64,000 nucleotides of DNA from Scilla litardierei (taxonomy: Eukaryota > Streptophyta > Magnoliopsida > Asparagales > Asparagaceae), in the NCBI GenBank assembly GCA_030789695.1, contig CM061139.1, forward strand, positions 199,737,641-199,801,640, written 5' to 3'. The notes under the pieces were generated by a model. The model had not been told where the DNA came from, searched no databases, and was given only the letters and a program-made list of their open reading frames with translations. The position numbers and the translations under genes were made by a program. Within the stretch, counting starts at the first letter, position 1. Each line of letters opens with the position of its first letter. Shown here in pieces: positions 13,365 to 24,714 of this stretch.

Positions 13365-14350
13365 ATGGCTACACGAGAAGGTGCCTCCGTTGTTCGTCCT
13401 CCACTTCTCACTGGTACAAACTACACTTACTGGAAGTCTCAGATGCGTGTATTCATTAAGTCCATTGATGAGAAGGCCTGGATCGCTGTCATTGAAGGAT
13501 GGACACCGCCGATCGAAATTGACAAAGATGGCAAAGAACATCTCAAGCCGGCAAGAGACTGGAGTCGGATTGAAAAACTTGCGGCCTTGTGCAATTCTAA
13601 AGCAACTAATGCTATTTTTCGGCTGTAGATGAAGAGCAGTTCAAGCTGATCTCGACATGTGAGTATGCTAAAGAAGCGTGGGATATTCTCCAGAATGTTC
13701 AAGAAGGAACAAGTACGGTAAAAGTTTCCAAACTCCAGATGCTAGCTTCTCAGTTTGAAAATCTAAGGATGAATGACGACGAGACTGTTGCCTAATTCAA
13801 TGGGAGGTTGAGAGATATAGCCAATCAGGCCTTCCAGCTTGGGAAGAAATATTCTCAAAATAAGTTAGTTGAGAAAACCTTGAGATCTCTTCCAGATAAA
13901 TTCTCAGCCAAAGTTGCAGCCATTGAGGAGGCCAGAAATATGTCTACCATGAGACTGGATGAACCCATAGGATTTCTTCAGACCGATGAAATGAATCTGA
14001 AACAGAATCAGAGGGACAAGGGGGTTGCCCTAAAAGCAGAAGTTCGTGAAGTCTACAAGTCAGATAATGAGTCTGAGTTAGATGATGACATTGCTTTGCT
14101 GACTAAGAATTTCAGCAGAATGATGAAAGAGATAAGCAACAAGGGTCAAAACTTTAGATCTGGTAACAATGCTGCACGGGCAAATCTTCCCTCTGCAGGC
14201 AAGAACAAAGGCAAAGGGATATAATGCAGAGAATGTGAGGGTTTTGGCCACATACAAGCTGAATGTGCCAATACACTCAAGAAGCAGAAAGGGAAATCTT
14301 TAGCAAGTACTTGGAGTGATGATGAATCGGAAGGAAATACTGGAGATGAG
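13365..14350 (+). pseudogene. Gag, N-terminal part, three in-frame stops
   Basis: The likely start is ATG 13365 (MATREGASVVRPPLLTGTNY), shortly after the primer-binding site. The open stretch to 13628 shows the NYTYWKSQM pattern of Copia gag. A stop at about 13626, another near 13793 (VA*FNGRL) and one near 14222 interrupt it. In between, 13808-14224 encodes KLVEKTLRSLPDKF and a basic tail. A CCHC knuckle (CRECEGFGHIQAEC) is encoded at about 14226-14267 just after the last stop. The gag fold and knuckle suggest Sirevirus-like ancestry. Confidence 0.85.
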
Positions 14351-15260
14351 GACATAACCAGAAACTATGTTGCATTTACAACCATCCGGGAAGGACAATC
14401 TGATAGTGACACTCATAGTCATGTTGGATCAGATGTTGCAACATCAGAAACAACATCTGGCAACAAACTAGGCAATGTCAGACAGAATGTTGCAACATTA
14501 AGTACAACATCCTGCACTGAATCTGAGTCTGAAGTTGATAGCGATGAGGAAGTTAATGACGATGATATTCGAAAAGCATATCAGATGATGTTTGAGAAGT
14601 AGATGCAAATCTGCAATATCAACAAAGTCCTGAAGGAGGAGAATGAAAGACTAAAAGAAAGAGAAGGAGGAGGTCAAAATCAAATGTCTGAAAGTTGAGG
14701 TAAATTGTAGAGAATTGGAAAGCAACTTCAGAAATGTTCTTCTCAGGGCAGAGAAAGCTGAATGCACATTAGATAAGTGGAATTCTGGAAAAGCAAAGCT
14801 GGATGATATCTTGAACATGGGTAAGATTTCAGGAGATCGCACTAGAGTGGGATACAATAGAGGAGCCTTCTGTAATGTGTCTGCTGAAAGAAGAAGTCAA
14901 GTTACCAAAGAACGTGAAAGAATGGGTCAGCACAATGGGCATGATCAGAAGAAGAAGCAGACTAGAGGCGTAAAAGGTGGTTGTCCTGCGTGTGCTTACT
15001 GCAAGTTCATAGGCCATACTGAGAGAAATTGCTTCAGTCGCATGCGACATTGGTCAAAAGGAAGAAATGTTAGACACTCTGATATGAAGATGAAGAAGCA
15101 ATGGGTCAGGAAGTCTGAATTATATAGCAAGAACACTACAACGTCAGAGAAAACACTTCATGTTGTGACTAATATTGTAACATTAGATAAAAACACAGAA
15201 CAATGTTGCTGCAGATGTTATAACACCAGACTCGGCATCTCCTCTCGACAATCACTGTGA
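14351..15260 (+). pseudogene. Gag C-terminal extension with second zinc knuckle
   Basis: Downstream of the first knuckle the frame encodes an acidic Ser/Glu-rich region (ESESEVDSDEEVNDDDI) and a coiled-coil-like Lys/Glu stretch with breaks. From 14715 to 15260 a separate frame is open and carries a second CCHC (CAYCKFIGHTERNC). The coding DNA here also contains the motif ATGTTGCAACAT that recurs in the LTR palindromes. Function beyond RNA binding cannot be told. Confidence 0.75.
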
Positions 15261-15782
15261 GCAACCTGCGACAAAGTCTCATGAAGCTTCCTCCAGAATT
15301 ATCAGAGTGCTATCTCACCGCTCTGCTCACTGCTCTTCCTCCGCCGGTGCCATTGGATCTTCGCATGTACCCTCTGTCAACACCGCCGATATTTTCAATT
15401 CTCCAACTACTTTTCGGCCCCTCAGAGCTCGACTTCTACCCTGGACATCATTTCATTCGTCACCCTACTGTCAGATGTGAGGTATAGTGTTCTTCCTCTT
15501 ATTCCGCTGTGCCTGAGGATTTATTTGCTAATAAGAGAGACAGAGGAGCCTCTGGATGTGTCTCGGTTGAGTTTTTTAAATTTTCTTTTGGAGATATGAG
15601 GCTAGCTGAAAAGTATTAGAGTCATGAGGACATACTTTTTCTGAATTTTGGCTGTCTCTTCTGAGGTGATCACTGCTCGGGTTGTTCTTGCAAGGGAGAG
15701 AATGTGGTTTGGATTATTGTGACTCAAAGGGGGAGAATGTGTGCTTGGTTGGTGCTTGCTTTGAGTTGTGTCACATAATGCC
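15261..15782 (+). other. Non-coding 3' interior of the gag-only element
   Basis: No polymerase motif is present where protease, integrase and reverse transcriptase would be expected. Short open frames here show nothing recognisable. A repeated gagggggagaatgtg-like phrase near 15730 may be an extra polypurine tract. Confidence 0.6.
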
Positions 15783-15794
15783 AAAGGGGGATAT
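15783..15794 (+). other. Polypurine tract
   Basis: AAAGGGGGATAT lies immediately upstream of the 3' LTR. A second purine run (aaagggggagaatg) about 55 bp upstream fits the multiple polypurine tracts known from Sireviruses. Confidence 0.8.
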
Positions 15795-16876
15795 TGTTAG
15801 GGTTGAATATCTGCTGATATTTGTTGGCATTAGTGGCACTATAGCTGGAGAGTTCAGTTTGAGAAAGCAGAATTGTTTTTGAGCAGTTTGAGCAGTAATG
15901 TTGAACATAATGTTCCAACATAATGTTCAACATTCGGGATCTGGAATTCTGGTTCGTATGCAGAAAGTGCTGCTTTGGTCTGCAGATCTGTCTTGCGGAT
16001 TCAGATATGATTTTGCTGCCTAGAATGTCTTGCAGATTCAATTCTGATTTGCTGCCTAGAATGTCGGAGATTCATGAATTGATTGTGAAAAATCTGCATG
16101 AGAGATATTTGGAATGCCCTTCCTAAAACAGTTGCTAAATTGAAGGGATGTTGGGTTGAAATAGAAAGTGAATATCTCGCAGATTTGTTGGTTGGGAAGA
16201 TTGATTGCTGCAGATCTTTTTATAGTATCTCCAACCTATTCTGGTATAGGTAGCTGTGATTGAGGAATCGCTGGAGATATATTTGGTAGCTATTATTCTC
16301 TCGTTATTATTGTTGATTCGGTTGGAGAGAATCTTGCCTGCAAATCAGTTTAATGCTAGAGAATTTTGCGGACCCAATTGCCCGAATTGGTTTGGATTTT
16401 TGCAGGCTGCCGTATCTGAACAGATGGTTCAATGTTTCCGACCCTATCTAATCCGCAATCAAGGGGGAGCGAAGCATATATGGGTTGTGCGGTTTTTCGA
16501 CTAGGGCACGGCTTTTGCGAAAGTTTATCGAAGAACTCCGGGAGGGAGGCTGACGGTGGAGGAGTCAAGAGAGTTGATTCTAGTCGGTGGTACAAGGGGA
16601 TCTTACGGCCAAGGGAAACTTGTCGAGAATACTTCATGGGTTGGTAGAGACCACCCATCACGGTTTATATTGAGGGGAAAGTTGTTCCTCCTAATAGAAT
16701 CGCGATAATTAGTGATTGTAGTCATTGATTATTTTAGTAGAGTATTCTGATTTTCTGGGCGTGGCCCCACAGATGTAGATGTTCGCACCAAACTGCGTTA
16801 CCAAGTCTTGTGTGTCTTTGATTGGTTTGTGTTGATCCTTTGACTTTATTGATTATTACTGTGTACTGAATTTATA
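15795..16876 (+). repeat. 3' LTR, 1082 bp
   Basis: It matches 12211-13290 closely throughout, starts TGTTAGGGTT and ends TTTATA (CA changed to TA). Confidence 0.9.
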
Positions 16877-16989
16877 GAAATAGTTTAATGTTTTTCTAGA
16901 TGGTGTGGACTGTGATGCTACTCGACATTAGATGCTAATGAACCATTCATGTAGTTGATATATGCAATAAGTTGTTATATACTCGGCAT

Positions 16990-17500
16990 CTGAGCTAAAC
17001 ATTGCTCGGTTTCACTCGATGCCATGGACCGAGGCCTCTTATTTCTAGACGGCACACTCAGCCGAGGGGAGCTTGTCGAATTGCCCGATGCTTCCCTGAG
17101 ATTCATAGGAGACGACGTCGATGTCCTAAACATCTTGGCATACACCAACGGGCTCCTTTGCTTCCATTGCCAACGGGTCAGGTGCGAGACGTTTTTGTAC
17201 CTCTGCAATCCCATGATTATGGAAGAAGAATGCGAGTAGCTTCTATAGGTAAGAATCTGTTAGGCTGGTGTACGATCCGTCGAGGTTTGTGTTTAAATCT
17301 GATTTTCCTTATCCAAGTGCTCTGCTTGCGTTGGACCATTAGCCGATCCAAAGCACGAAGGAGCTAACCCCAATCCGTAGAGAACAACGGATGGAGGTAC
17401 ACCAATCCCGTTTTCGACGATGGAGTCATGTACTGGAACTGCACGGGCATCAGATTTGAACCAAAAAAGCCCGATAATGTTTTACAGAGGTTGTTGCCGA
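16990..17500 (+). pseudogene. F-box-associated domain fragment
   Basis: From about 17024 the frame encodes LLFLDGTLSRGELVELPD, then LAYTNGLLCFHC and FLYLCNP. The pattern of a short NGLLC strand followed by a YLCNP strand is typical of plant F-box-associated (kelch-like) domains. After a stop and shift, 17390-17480 encodes FDDGVMYWNCTGIRFEP, which fits the next blade of such a domain. The F-box itself is missing and frames are broken, so it is a relic, probably captured by the surrounding composite. Confidence 0.55.
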
Positions 17501-18110
17501 CGATGAAGGCCCGAGCGGGTATTAACTTGAAAGATGCCCAAAACGTTAGGGTATTAACTTAAAAGATACTTCAAATGTTAGGATATTTTTTGTGAGCTTG
17601 GATCAGGGGCAAAACGGGTATAATTTAACGTCGTCGTCGTCTGTTAGCCAAAACACATAAAAAGGTATTGTTGTGTACGACTTAAACGTTCAGAGTATTA
17701 ATTTGAAAGATGCACCAAACGTTAAGGTATTTTTTTGTGAATACCCTTTTGGACGATCGAAACCGTTCATTTCGATTTTCATATTCTAATACATCGAAAC
17801 ATTAAATATCAGGTGAATCCAATGGATTTTGCTTGTTCATCGATGCGTCGTGTTAGGTTTGCTGAACCGTTAAATTTGCGACGTGTGGATGAACAAACAA
17901 AACCCATTGGTTTCACCTGATATTCGTTGTTTTGAGGTTGTAGAATATGAAAATCGAAATGAAGGATACCAATCATCGAAATAATACAAGTTGGTGGAGA
18001 TTTCGTGGCCGCATATGGGGCTTAGCCACATATGTGATATGATACACATTATTCTGTTTTTTAAAAATTAACCTTTATGTCCTATCGTTTTCCAAAAATG
18101 CTACATTAAA
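17500..18110 (-). repeat. Right arm of the large inverted repeat
   Basis: Its reverse complement follows the order of 10185-10560: aataatgtgtatcatat (18037-18053), then cacatatg...catatgc, then, after the inserted foldback, the tcacaaaaaaatacc...cttaatac blocks (about 17740 and 17595). The foldback at 17762-17970 is missing from the left arm, so it inserted after the arms formed. Confidence 0.6.
17762..17970. repeat. Foldback MITE, about 74-bp arms
   Basis: The left arm (17768-17841, starting CATTTCGATTTTCATATTCT) pairs with the right arm (17888-17961, ending in gaatatgaaaatcgaaatg) with a few mismatches. The 46-bp loop carries a further gcgtcg/cgacg pair. The near-perfect hairpin could yield small RNAs. 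It lies inside the right arm of the larger inverted repeat. Confidence 0.75.
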
Positions 18111-18146
18111 CTTAGCTTTTTGAAATGTTTTTCAAAAAATTAAGAT

Positions 18147-18295
18147 TGTTATGAATCAACTACTGGGGGAGGAGCCCCCAGCTCTTTATTTATAGGCAAT
18201 TGGGGGAATACAAATATGGGCTTACAATGATATGTGCCTATCTCTAGGATAGCCCAGAATCTCACCCAACTACGGTTAAATAACCGTTCACAACA
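18147..18295 (-). repeat. 3' LTR, 149 bp
   Basis: It starts TGTTATGAATCAAC and ends TTCACAACA on the plus strand. It includes an internal palindrome, gggggaggagcccccag. Confidence 0.9.
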
Positions 18296-18303
18296 CTCCC
18301 CCT
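18296..18303 (-). other. Polypurine tract
   Basis: AAGGGGGAG on the minus strand abuts the 3' LTR, which sets the element's direction. Confidence 0.75.
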
Positions 18304-18309
18304 TATCCA

Positions 18310-18690
18310 GCCATAGGTGTGGACTCAGCTCGTGAATGCTTCAGGATTCTGAGCAGAGAAGAGTCTCACATGGGGTGGATACTTCAGGATCATGAGTTGG
18401 TGAGATTTGTCTCATTAAAACCTTTAGCTATGAAAAACCCAGTGGGAAAAACCATAGTTAAGGAAAAAGAGTACAAATGCTCTTTAACTCCCCCTGATTT
18501 ATACAAGTGACTCTGCTCATGAATACTTCTGGATTCTGAGCGTCACAGAGGGGTGGATACTTCAGGATCCAGAGTTGATGTGATTTGCCTCGTTAAAACC
18601 TTTGGCTATGGAAAACCCAGTGGGAAAAACCATAGCTAAGGGAAAAGAGTACAAATTCTGTCAACTCCCCCTGATCTGTAAAAGCTCTTA
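18310..18690. repeat. Two-copy tandem repeat of about 180 bp
   Basis: The block with cttcaggat...catgagttg, cccagtgggaaaaaccatag and ctccccctgat appears at about 18330-18500 and again at 18515-18675, with scattered differences. It lies between RNase H and the 3' LTR and repeats the polypurine-like ctccccct, so the element has three such tracts. Confidence 0.8.
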
Positions 18691-18840
18691 GGCTTTCAGA
18701 TCTCGTAGGCTTATCTCATCACTCCTATTTACAATATTCCGAAAATGTACACAGATTACAAATTTTATCACCATCAAGCAGCTGCTGAATCCAGAAACTC
18801 TGGAGAGGTGTGCTAAGTTTCGTCGCCTCTGATGTGGTCT

Positions 18841-21840
18841 TCAGACTATATGGTCAGCTCCACAGAACCAGCCTCTATCCCAGTCGTCACCGGGATGTGA
18901 TGTACCACCAGGCGCCCTCAAATACACCATTGGTGTGATTCTGGAATGGTGAGGATCTCGGAATTGATAGGATGATGTTGCCTTCATAAGTTGCTTTGCA
19001 TATTTGTAGTAGATGGCCATCCCACTGTGGGTACCCGTTCTATGATTTATCAGTATAGGGACCGGACCTGTAACCTGCATTTGCATAAACATTGGAGGAT
19101 GCTACTATAATTTGTAAGTCCAAATCTTTCGACCCTTGGAGGAAGCGCAGAAGGCTTGACTCCGGTCTAATGGCCCTTGTTAGGTGCCAACTATCTCTGG
19201 CTAATGAGTTTACTGCAATTGCTATACCGGGACACATGCAGTTAGCCAGGAGTGCATGATTGCACTTAGATAAGGGACTTTATGACCAGTTATATCATCC
19301 CCCTCTTCCAGCGATCGGAAGGGTTCTTTTTGTTCATCCATTAAGTATACTCCAATAGGTGTACTTTTGATGACAATGGTCCTTGTAATTTCTTCAACGC
19401 ACTTCCTGTGCATTTGTAACAGGATTCTATGAGCCATGACTTTATTTTTGCCTATGTCTTTTTATTTCATGTTTAAAAGTCAGGCTTGTAAATGTAGTTC
19501 CGTTTTCTCTTCAGGAGATCCGATGAGATTTTAGTTGTCTCCAACTATGATCTCTAATCCTGTTCTTTGCACAGATGCAAAGACAACCTTCAGTAGGAAT
19601 CATTGACTTGTCAAGTGATTCTCTTGGTTGTACATTTATTTGGTATACTTATTGTTTTTCTTCATTTTGAATAGACGTCCCGAAGTCTATTCAGGCATTT
19701 AAGGAAATGTGGAAATTATCTTTACAAGATATCCACGAAGGTATGCCGTCACAACATCCAATAACAGCATATCCATAATTTTCCTTCGCCAAATCGTAAG
19801 GTATTCGCTTTTGATAACTCAGGGAGATTGATGCATCATTTATGAGACATGCTCATTTGAATTTGTTCGATCCCTAGTTTCAGCAAAATTTTCCTTGGGC
19901 TATAGGTTGTACCTTATAGCATACGATTTTGTATTTATTTTTCTTATGTGTGCAATACTTTGTTTTATCCACAGGTTTGACACCTTTTTGGTGTCAGGAC
20001 TTCAGGTCCGAACATTTCACGTTTCATAAGTGAGTCCAGCTCATCTTTTATTGCCACGTTCCACATTTTGGCCAATCTCTATGTTTGCCTTCTAGCAACG
20101 GAGTGTGGAACGATAATTTACAAACATCATCGCTTTTGCGATGTATATGGCAATATGATACGTGAATACATTTGTCGATAATCTATGTTCTATCTGTCCA
20201 ACACCTCCCCGGTACGTACACCATTTACTTAATTTCACTCTTTCCCGGCAATTCCTCTGCAGTGGATTCCGGGAAGGGTGAGGGTGTGGACAGGAGCTCA
20301 TTGTCCTGTGGTAGTATTGTCTTAAGGTCTCCAGGAGTTTCTGTCCTTGGAGCCTGGTGGTCTGCCTCTTTTCTGTTAAGGATCAGCCACTTCTGCTGCT
20401 AGTAGATTGCATCCATTCTCGGGGATGTCAATCCTAGCTGGAGTTTTTGCAGCCGGGATGTGTGATCTGACAATCTTCCGATTGTCAATAAATGATTCCG
20501 GTAATTGGTGAACAGTGTTCTGTGTGTGGAGGATCTTCGGGATCTCTTCTACACATTGTATTGTTACCGGATCATAGTGGGTCAAACTTTTTGTATCCCA
20601 CGTTATAATTTGCTTCGCGCCAGATTTTCCAGTATCTGGGCCTATTTTTTGGGAAACTCGTCTCATCGAGATCACAGTCTTCAAGATGTGCCTTAAATAC
20701 GTCCCCCATTTGGGGTTCTAGGTGTCTTTTCATTGAGGGTGAGTCAAACCCTTCATAGATACCTAGGCGACGTTGAGGACCCATATTTGTCCTCTGTGTT
20801 GGTGCGATGGGGATTTAAACTGCGGACCGAAGATTCTCCGAAGAGAAATGTTCGGTGGCATTCCATATGCAAGTTGCATTGGAGACTCTGACCTCCAGAG
20901 GGTCTTATTTTCATTTACGATGCAGCATGCAGAATTTGCATGTCCCCATGCATCCATATGCAATCGGGATTTAATGGACATTCAATCCATTGGAGTCTAC
21001 TTTTCAGTAACTCTGCCTACCCATTTTGGGTATGAACATGCGGCACTTGAATGTTCATTTTCTATTCACGTTGCTTGGCAGTACTCTTGAAATGACTGGG
21101 AGGTATATTTCCCAACATTAACCAGACTTATTTTCTATATTTTATTGTCTGGGAAATGTGCCCGCAACATTTTTATCTTTGTGCCAATAGCTTTGGAAAA
21201 GCTAAGTTGCGGGTCTGTAGTAGGCACACATACGAATATACTGAGGATGCATTTATCAGTACAATAAAGTACCGAAATAGCCCACTAGGGGTGGTGGATT
21301 TTATCCACATCTATCTCCTTGTATTCTTTTTGAGGAAGCGTGGAGATTCTTTTTCAACTTTTTGTGGAGATGGCCTTGCAATTAATTTTTTTTCTTTATA
21401 GCAAGGGATGCGAGGGAATTCTCCCTTCTGAAGAATCTTCTGGTTCTTCAAGTCATACCCATGGGATGAGATGCAGTGCATCATCACAAATCCAGGGTGG
21501 CCAAGTCCATCATGCCAGAGTAAAAACTAGGCTGATGTCGGGCACTTCAGGTGCTCCGTTTAATTCCGCTTCCTTTCTTCGAATCTTCGTATGGTAGATG
21601 CCTCTAAGGCTCTCAAAACGTTCAAGTGTGGATTTTACTCCTTTATCTTGAGACGTTGCATACGGTAATTTTTTTTTTCCATTTACATTTGCTGTTTCCA
21701 AATGGAATCCGTTGAAACGGATGTCCTTGAAACTTAGGAAGTTTCTTTTGGAATTCGGAGGGGTTAGTGCATCCTCTATTTTTGTGACGTTTGGGGGCAA
21801 CAGTGTTGCATTCCCTGGATCTTCAATATGGCCCTGATAT
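18841..21840 (-). pseudogene. Copia pol, heavily decayed
   Basis: Minus-strand pieces can be recognised but not joined. Around 21510-21800 is the post-protease block (SKRNFLSFKDIRFNGFH). At 20572-20981 is the integrase C-terminal region (AYGMPPNISLRRIFGP, MGPQRRLGIYEGF). At 19930-20070 there is the start of reverse transcriptase (KDELDSLMKREMFGPEVLTP). At 18841-19237 are RNase H-region relics. Frameshifts and stops occur every hundred bases or so. No intact catalytic motif was found. Confidence 0.75.
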
Positions 21841-22049
21841 TGGGCTTTGTATTGAAAAAATCGTACGTGTTTATTGTCTACTAATCATTTATGAGAGCAG
21901 TTTCAAAAGATGAAACATATAGGCACATGTATATTCAGATAGACATATTCATTTATTGTCTAAATTTTTTTATTCAAAACAGATTGCGTAATATAAAAGC
22001 TCTCATAACATGAAATGTTCTAAACAATTTGCTAAGATAAAAGTAAAGG

Positions 22050-23005
22050 CTAATCAAGCATGTCATCATTTTCGAAGTTGTCAGCTGAAAACTTGATTGG
22101 AGCATCAGAGGTTATCAGGTTTGTTTCAGCTTTATTTTTCTTGTTCTCTTTATACAAATCCTGGAGATGCTGCGGAGTTCGGCACACTCTAGACCAGTGG
22201 CCTTTTATGCCACAATTATGGCACTGGTCTTCACATTCCTTCTTGGGTGTGGGTGCATAATTTTTGTCATTTCTGTGCCACGTGAACTTCCGCTTACATT
22301 CATTATTTCGCTGCTGCTGTACATGGCCCTTGGCATTTTTCTGTTGACCCCCCCTTCTGTGGTCTTTCTTTTCTTTTATTATCTCTCTTCTTTTTGAAGG
22401 AAGAGGAATAGTGAGCTTCTGGTAGGGGGCAGTGCCGGGAGGGCGCATATTGTGAGTGGCGAGAAGAAGCTCTCTGTTTTGCTCGGCCATGAGTAAACAT
22501 GACAGCAGCTCAGAATACTTGGTGAACTTGCGTTCACGGTATTGCTGCATGAGTATCGCATCTTTTCATGGAAGGACGTATACGTCTTTTCCAGCATGCG
22601 ATCTTCTGAGACCTTCTCACCACACAACTTCAGGCGTGAGGTGATGCTAAAAAGTGCTGAGTTGTACTCAGCAATGGACTTAAAGTCATGCAGTCTCAGG
22701 TTCTCCCACTCATATCGTGCCCTTGGGAGTATAACATCTTTCTGATGTTTATACCTGTCCTCAAGGGCAGTCCATAGCTCAAGTGGATCTTCGATCGTAA
22801 GGTATTCAGCCTTTAAGGTCTTGTCCACATGGCGGCGAATATAGATGGCTTGCGCCTTCTCTATATCGCTAACATTTTCTTTTTCAGTCACAGCAGCGAT
22901 GCGGGACTTTGCCCGCAGGTGAAACTTTACATCTAGCTGCCAGCTTAGATAGTTTCTACCTGATGCTTCCAGTACTTCGAAATCAACGCTTGTAATTTTA
23001 GCCAT
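22050..23005 (-). pseudogene. Copia gag with CCHC knuckle, one frameshift
   Basis: Translation would start at 23005 (MAKITSVDFEVLEASGRNYL) and run through DPLELWTALEDRY and the central gag helix region. The frame shifts at about 22520-22550 and continues to 22050 in another frame, through a basic linker, to the zinc knuckle CHNCGIKGHWSRVC and an acidic tail ending NDDMLD. This is the UBN2-type gag of plant Copia elements. Apart from the one shift it is well preserved, in contrast with pol. Confidence 0.85.
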
Positions 23006-23939
23006 TTATCTAGCAGAGCGCAAACATGCATGAATTAATAATTAATCAGAGAAAACATTTTCATGCGGAGGCAATATTTAACGAAAAGCTAAATGTGTGG
23101 ATCGGCCAGTCCCACAAGAAAGAGTCCAAAAGTCCACAGTCCAAATTATACAAATTTGCAGCTTTAAAAATGAAAATACAACTTTGGAAACCCCGTGGGT
23201 CCCATATGATATCTCCATCTTTAAGCGTGGCCTCCGTCTTCATGGAAGTTGGTCTTCTTTCTTTGACATTTACATAAATTCCTCACTACAATTTCTCTCA
23301 AAAATAAAAAGAAAAGTGCGGGAAATAAACCGTGGGACTAAATGGCCGATCCAAAAACCTCATTTAGCAATTCATGCAGAAATATTGTGCTCATCAATAT
23401 TTTCATCAGACATTTTCATCACAGGCATCACATGCATTTAATATTCGCAGAGATGGATAAATAATTTAATCACTTAATAATTATTGGACCACTGGACAAC
23501 GTCATGCACCGTTAGGTTAGGTTACTAACGGCAGATCGGTCACAGGATCTTCCTAATTATTAAGTTTTAAATACAATGCACAACCACGCATATAATATCC
23601 ACAGAATAAGCCTAGTGATGTAAAGCATCTAAAGATGATTTTTACAGAAAAATCATTACGATGCAAGGGTTGAAATGAATGGGTTTAATCAATAAAATTG
23701 AATAAGAGCCCAAAATAAACATTTTCTTTGTCTGAGGAAAAGAGGTTCCCTCATCATCCCAAAAGCCCCCCAAAAGCCCCAAAAAGTCCTCGCCTGCCCG
23801 ATATTTGTCCCGTAATTTACCGTGATTTTTCACGAATATTTTGCCCTTAAATCCCCCTTTTAAAATAATTTTTAGGCTAGCAAGTTGCCTTTTGAGGCTT
23901 GTTAATAGCCTTTGCCTCCCCCATTTTTTTTCAGATAAA

Positions 23940-24065
23940 ACAGCCTGCGGGCCTGAAGTCCGCAGTCGGCCTATGTGCTTCAGGCCCATAGATTTTTTTT
24001 GTTGAAGAAATCTGACTGTGGGCCTGAAGCCCGCAGTAGGTCTGTGGGCTTCAGGCCCACAGACT
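23940..24065. repeat. Direct pair of palindromic GGGCCTGAAGC units
   Basis: Two units of about 65 bp (near 23942-23990 and 24008-24062) each contain gggcctgaag(c/t)ccgcag followed by its near-inverse tgcttcaggcccata/cttcaggcccacag, so each can form a hairpin. Confidence 0.75.
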
Positions 24066-24084
24066 TTTCTGTTTTTTAATGGAA

Positions 24085-24375
24085 TTAGGGTTTCTGGGGG
24101 GGCGCCGCCGCCGCCCCCTGCAGGGGGGCGTAGCTGCCGGGGCCGCCGCCCCTGCAGGAGGTGCGGCGGGGGCCGCCCCCCTGCAGGGCGGCGCGGCCTC
24201 AGCCGCCCCCCTGCAGGGGGGAGCGGCCAAGGGGGCCGCCTCCCCTGTAGGGGGGGACGGCCGCGCGGGCCGCCGCCCCCCCCTGCGGGGGGGGGGGGGG
24301 GGGAGCGGCCGGAGAGGGGGGGTTTTCCGGCGAGGTTTTGGGGGGGGGGGTTTCCGGCGACGGCTAGCCGCCGGA
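24085..24375. repeat. GC-rich palindromic array with G-runs
   Basis: About 290 bp of almost pure G and C in an otherwise AT-rich region. The palindrome CCCCCTGCAGGGGG or a one-base variant recurs about every 35-45 bp (near 24115, 24150, 24180, 24212, 24244, 24285), separated by gccgcc runs. An uninterrupted run of about 20 G lies at 24286-24304, with further G-runs to 24350. Both hairpins and G-quadruplexes are possible. Confidence 0.85.
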
Positions 24376-24714
24376 GGGTTCAAAATTAGGGTTTTGACCC
24401 TAAAAATTGAGTTTTTGGGATGAACGGTCCGTCGTTTTCAAGGCGACAAATAATCCCCATATCGATCTTGCGAGATCTAGGGGAGGGGTAATCATACGTA
24501 TGATTAAAAAATATCGTTTTTAGTGTTTTTACCTCTATATCCGTCCTCTGGATATAGCGACGGTTGCTCGAAGCTCTACGCGGATGACGACGCTCGATGG
24601 AGGAAGCCTTGCACCGCGCTCGTGGATCTCCCGTCTCGCCTTCGCCTTCGCCTTCGCAACGAACGGAAAAAAAATTTGTGGAGAGGAAAAATTTAGAGGC
24701 TCGTGCTGATAACG

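Larger units (their letters stand above)
12211..16876 (+). mobile_element. Gag-only LTR element (TR-GAG-like, Sirevirus-type LTRs)
   Basis: LTRs at 12211-13290 and 15795-16876 flank a 2.5-kb interior. The target duplication gaaat is perfect (12206-12210 and 16877-16881). A primer-binding site and polypurine tract are in place. The interior encodes gag-like protein and zinc-knuckle remnants but no protease, integrase or reverse transcriptase, so it must have moved with enzymes supplied by another element. Non-autonomous gag-only elements of this kind have been described as TR-GAGs. LTR similarity is high, so the insertion is comparatively young. It sits inside the inverted-repeat composite. 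Confidence 0.88.
10185..18110. mobile_element. Composite with large inverted-repeat ends and captured gene pieces
   Basis: The left end (10185-10560) and right end (17500-18110) are diverged inverted copies of each other. Both carry the phrase aataatgtgtatcatat and both carry two spaced copies of a tcacaaaaaaatacc...cttaatac block. Between them lie fragments of unrelated cellular genes and a later LTR insertion. Without that insertion and the foldback in the right arm the element would be roughly 3 kb. This organisation resembles gene-capturing DNA transposons such as Pack-MULEs or foldback elements. No transposase was seen and no convincing target duplication was identified, so the class is open. 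Confidence 0.55.
23006..24714 (-). other. Long 5' leader of the Copia element
   Basis: About 1.7 kb separates the 5' LTR from gag. Next to the LTR the minus strand reads CGTTATCAGCACGAGC, a plausible primer-binding site of a type used by some plant Copia elements. Further in are the GC-rich block (24085-24375) and a pair of small palindromic repeats (23940-24065). No long protein is credible here; the Gly/Ala/Pro-rich frames over the GC block reflect composition. Confidence 0.6.

Noticed and set aside
24018..24423. Long Gly/Ala/Pro/Arg-rich reading frames on both strands over the GC-rich block
   Set aside because: They exist in several frames at once because the DNA is almost only G and C; they lack start context and lie in a retrotransposon leader.
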